A stretch of 5,432 nucleotides of DNA, taken from contig JAOZRQ010000480.1 in NCBI GenBank assembly GCA_029940115.1, positions 1 through 5,432 of the forward strand. Reading direction: 5' to 3'. This document shows positions 5,175-5,432 of this stretch, in pieces (position 1 is the first letter of the stretch; every line of letters begins with the position of its first letter). The translations under genes and the position numbers were made by a program. The DNA is from Desulfobacterales bacterium. Its GTDB lineage: Bacteria > Desulfobacterota > Desulfobacteria > Desulfobacterales > 4be13. Under the pieces are notes generated by a model. The model did no database searches. It was not told where the DNA came from and saw only the letters and a list, made by a program, of their open reading frames with translations.

Positions 5175-5225
5175 TGTCCCCGACGTCTTTTGTCGGGGAA
5201 AAAACGTCGGGGACAAGTGTCGGGG
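5175..5225 (+). terminator. Competing GC-rich stem-loops after ahbC; possible terminator
   Basis: One CCCCGAC (5178-5184) can pair with any of three GTCGGGG copies at 5192-5198, 5206-5212 and 5219-5225. The first gives a 7-bp stem followed by AAAAAA. The second extends to 11 bp, TGTCCCCGACG (5175-5185) with CGTCGGGGACA (5205-5215). None is followed by a T-tract on either strand, so this is not a textbook intrinsic terminator. It begins about 30 nt after the ahbC stop and may end or protect the transcript, or be another dispersed repeat. Confidence 0.38.
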
Positions 5226-5322
5226 ATTGACAAATCCGGCGGGTTTGGATTTGTCAATCCGAACTGAGCGTGGAGGATTGACAAATCCGGCGGGTTTGGA
5301 TTTGTCAATCCGAACTGAGCGT
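5224..5322. repeat. Two tandem copies (51-bp period) of the GGATTTGTCAATCC palindrome family
   Basis: A 48-bp unit occurs at 5224-5271 and 5275-5322 with no differences that I can see, separated by GGA. Each unit has GGATTGACAAATCC, a 9-nt GGCGGGTTT loop, then the exact complement GGATTTGTCAATCC, and ends GAACTGAGCGT. Each can therefore form a 14-bp stem-loop, and each 14-mer is itself a short palindrome. The 17-mer GGATTTGTCAATCCGAA is shared with position 64-80 at the other end of the window. Open frames across it are repeat artefacts. Near-identity implies recent duplication. Confidence 0.88.
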
Positions 5323-5386
5323 AGGGACGGATCCCTTTTAGGAACTCAGAAAAAACACATTGTCCAAAAAGGAGTGGAAGGGGAGT

Positions 5387-5425
5387 GCTGAAATGAGCCC
5401 CTAGGCGACATTTTGGCATTTCAGC
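5387..5425. repeat. Inverted repeat near the window edge
   Basis: GCTGAAATG (5387-5395) is complementary to CATTTCAGC (5417-5425) around a 21-nt loop. There is no T-tract after the right arm. The window stops at 5432, so I cannot tell whether this is a terminator for the ahbC transcript or the edge of a larger palindromic element. The ATG inside the left arm opens only a three-codon frame. Confidence 0.5.
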
Positions 5426-5432
5426 GGGCGCT

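Noticed and set aside
5178..5204. Intrinsic terminator from CCCCGAC/GTCGGGG
   Set aside because: The stem is followed by AAAAAA and not by a T-tract on the + strand, and there is no T-tract on the - strand. I kept it only as a low-confidence structured 3' region.
4035..5216. Two - strand open frames of 188 and 197 residues (4601-4035 and 5216-4623)
   Set aside because: They are antisense shadows of ahbC with no motifs, and the second runs into intergenic repeat DNA.
5114..5419. Open frames of 101 (-) and 88 (+) residues after ahbC
   Set aside because: Both contain duplicated peptides from the two 51-bp-period palindromic repeats and have no independent support as genes.

Overview
The window looks like chromosomal DNA from an anaerobic deltaproteobacterium (Desulfobacterota), probably a sulfate reducer or a relative. 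The main argument is the last gene, which I read as ahbC of the siroheme-dependent (alternative) heme pathway used by sulfate reducers and methanogenic archaea. From general knowledge, the abundant short-period mirrored repeat arrays (CGTGANN, GTGAAC, TTGAAAN) between genes also fit large deltaproteobacterial genomes. This assignment is an inference; no rRNA or other phylogenetic marker is present.

Layout. Positions 1-450 are non-coding and repeat-rich: a cluster of GGATTTGTCAATCC palindromes (1-140), a MITE-like palindromic element (179-294), a candidate promoter (331-359) and an AT-rich mirrored heptamer array (363-434). Next comes a small membrane-anchored DUF302 protein (451-924, +). It converges on an O6-methylguanine-DNA methyltransferase gene, ogt-type (1628-1089, -). 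The space between these two genes is entirely filled by a mirrored 7-bp repeat array (906-1107) that supplies both stop codons.

The divergent intergenic region 1629-2229 holds a second, shortened copy of the MITE-like element (1675-1753), a stretch with no recognisable content (1754-1918), and a nested palindrome (1919-2105) with 19-bp perfect inverted termini and hexamer arrays inside.

The right half is a two-gene unit on the + strand. The first gene (2230-3966) encodes a 578-residue AAA+ protein of the ClpX/HslU clade. It has no zinc-binding domain, keeps an IGF ClpP-docking motif, and has a C-terminal extension that looks like a second lid domain. Its stop overlaps the start of the second gene (3963-5144, ahbC-like radical SAM enzyme) by ATGA. 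The tight coupling suggests co-production and possibly a role for the unfoldase in maturation or turnover of the heme enzyme. The 3' flank (5145-5432) is again non-coding, with competing GC-rich hairpins, two tandem 51-bp-period copies of the same palindrome family that opens the window, and a last inverted repeat near the edge.

The most promising novelty is the non-canonical ClpX-like unfoldase joined to a heme-biosynthesis radical SAM gene. The most striking DNA structures are the mirrored arrays at gene boundaries.
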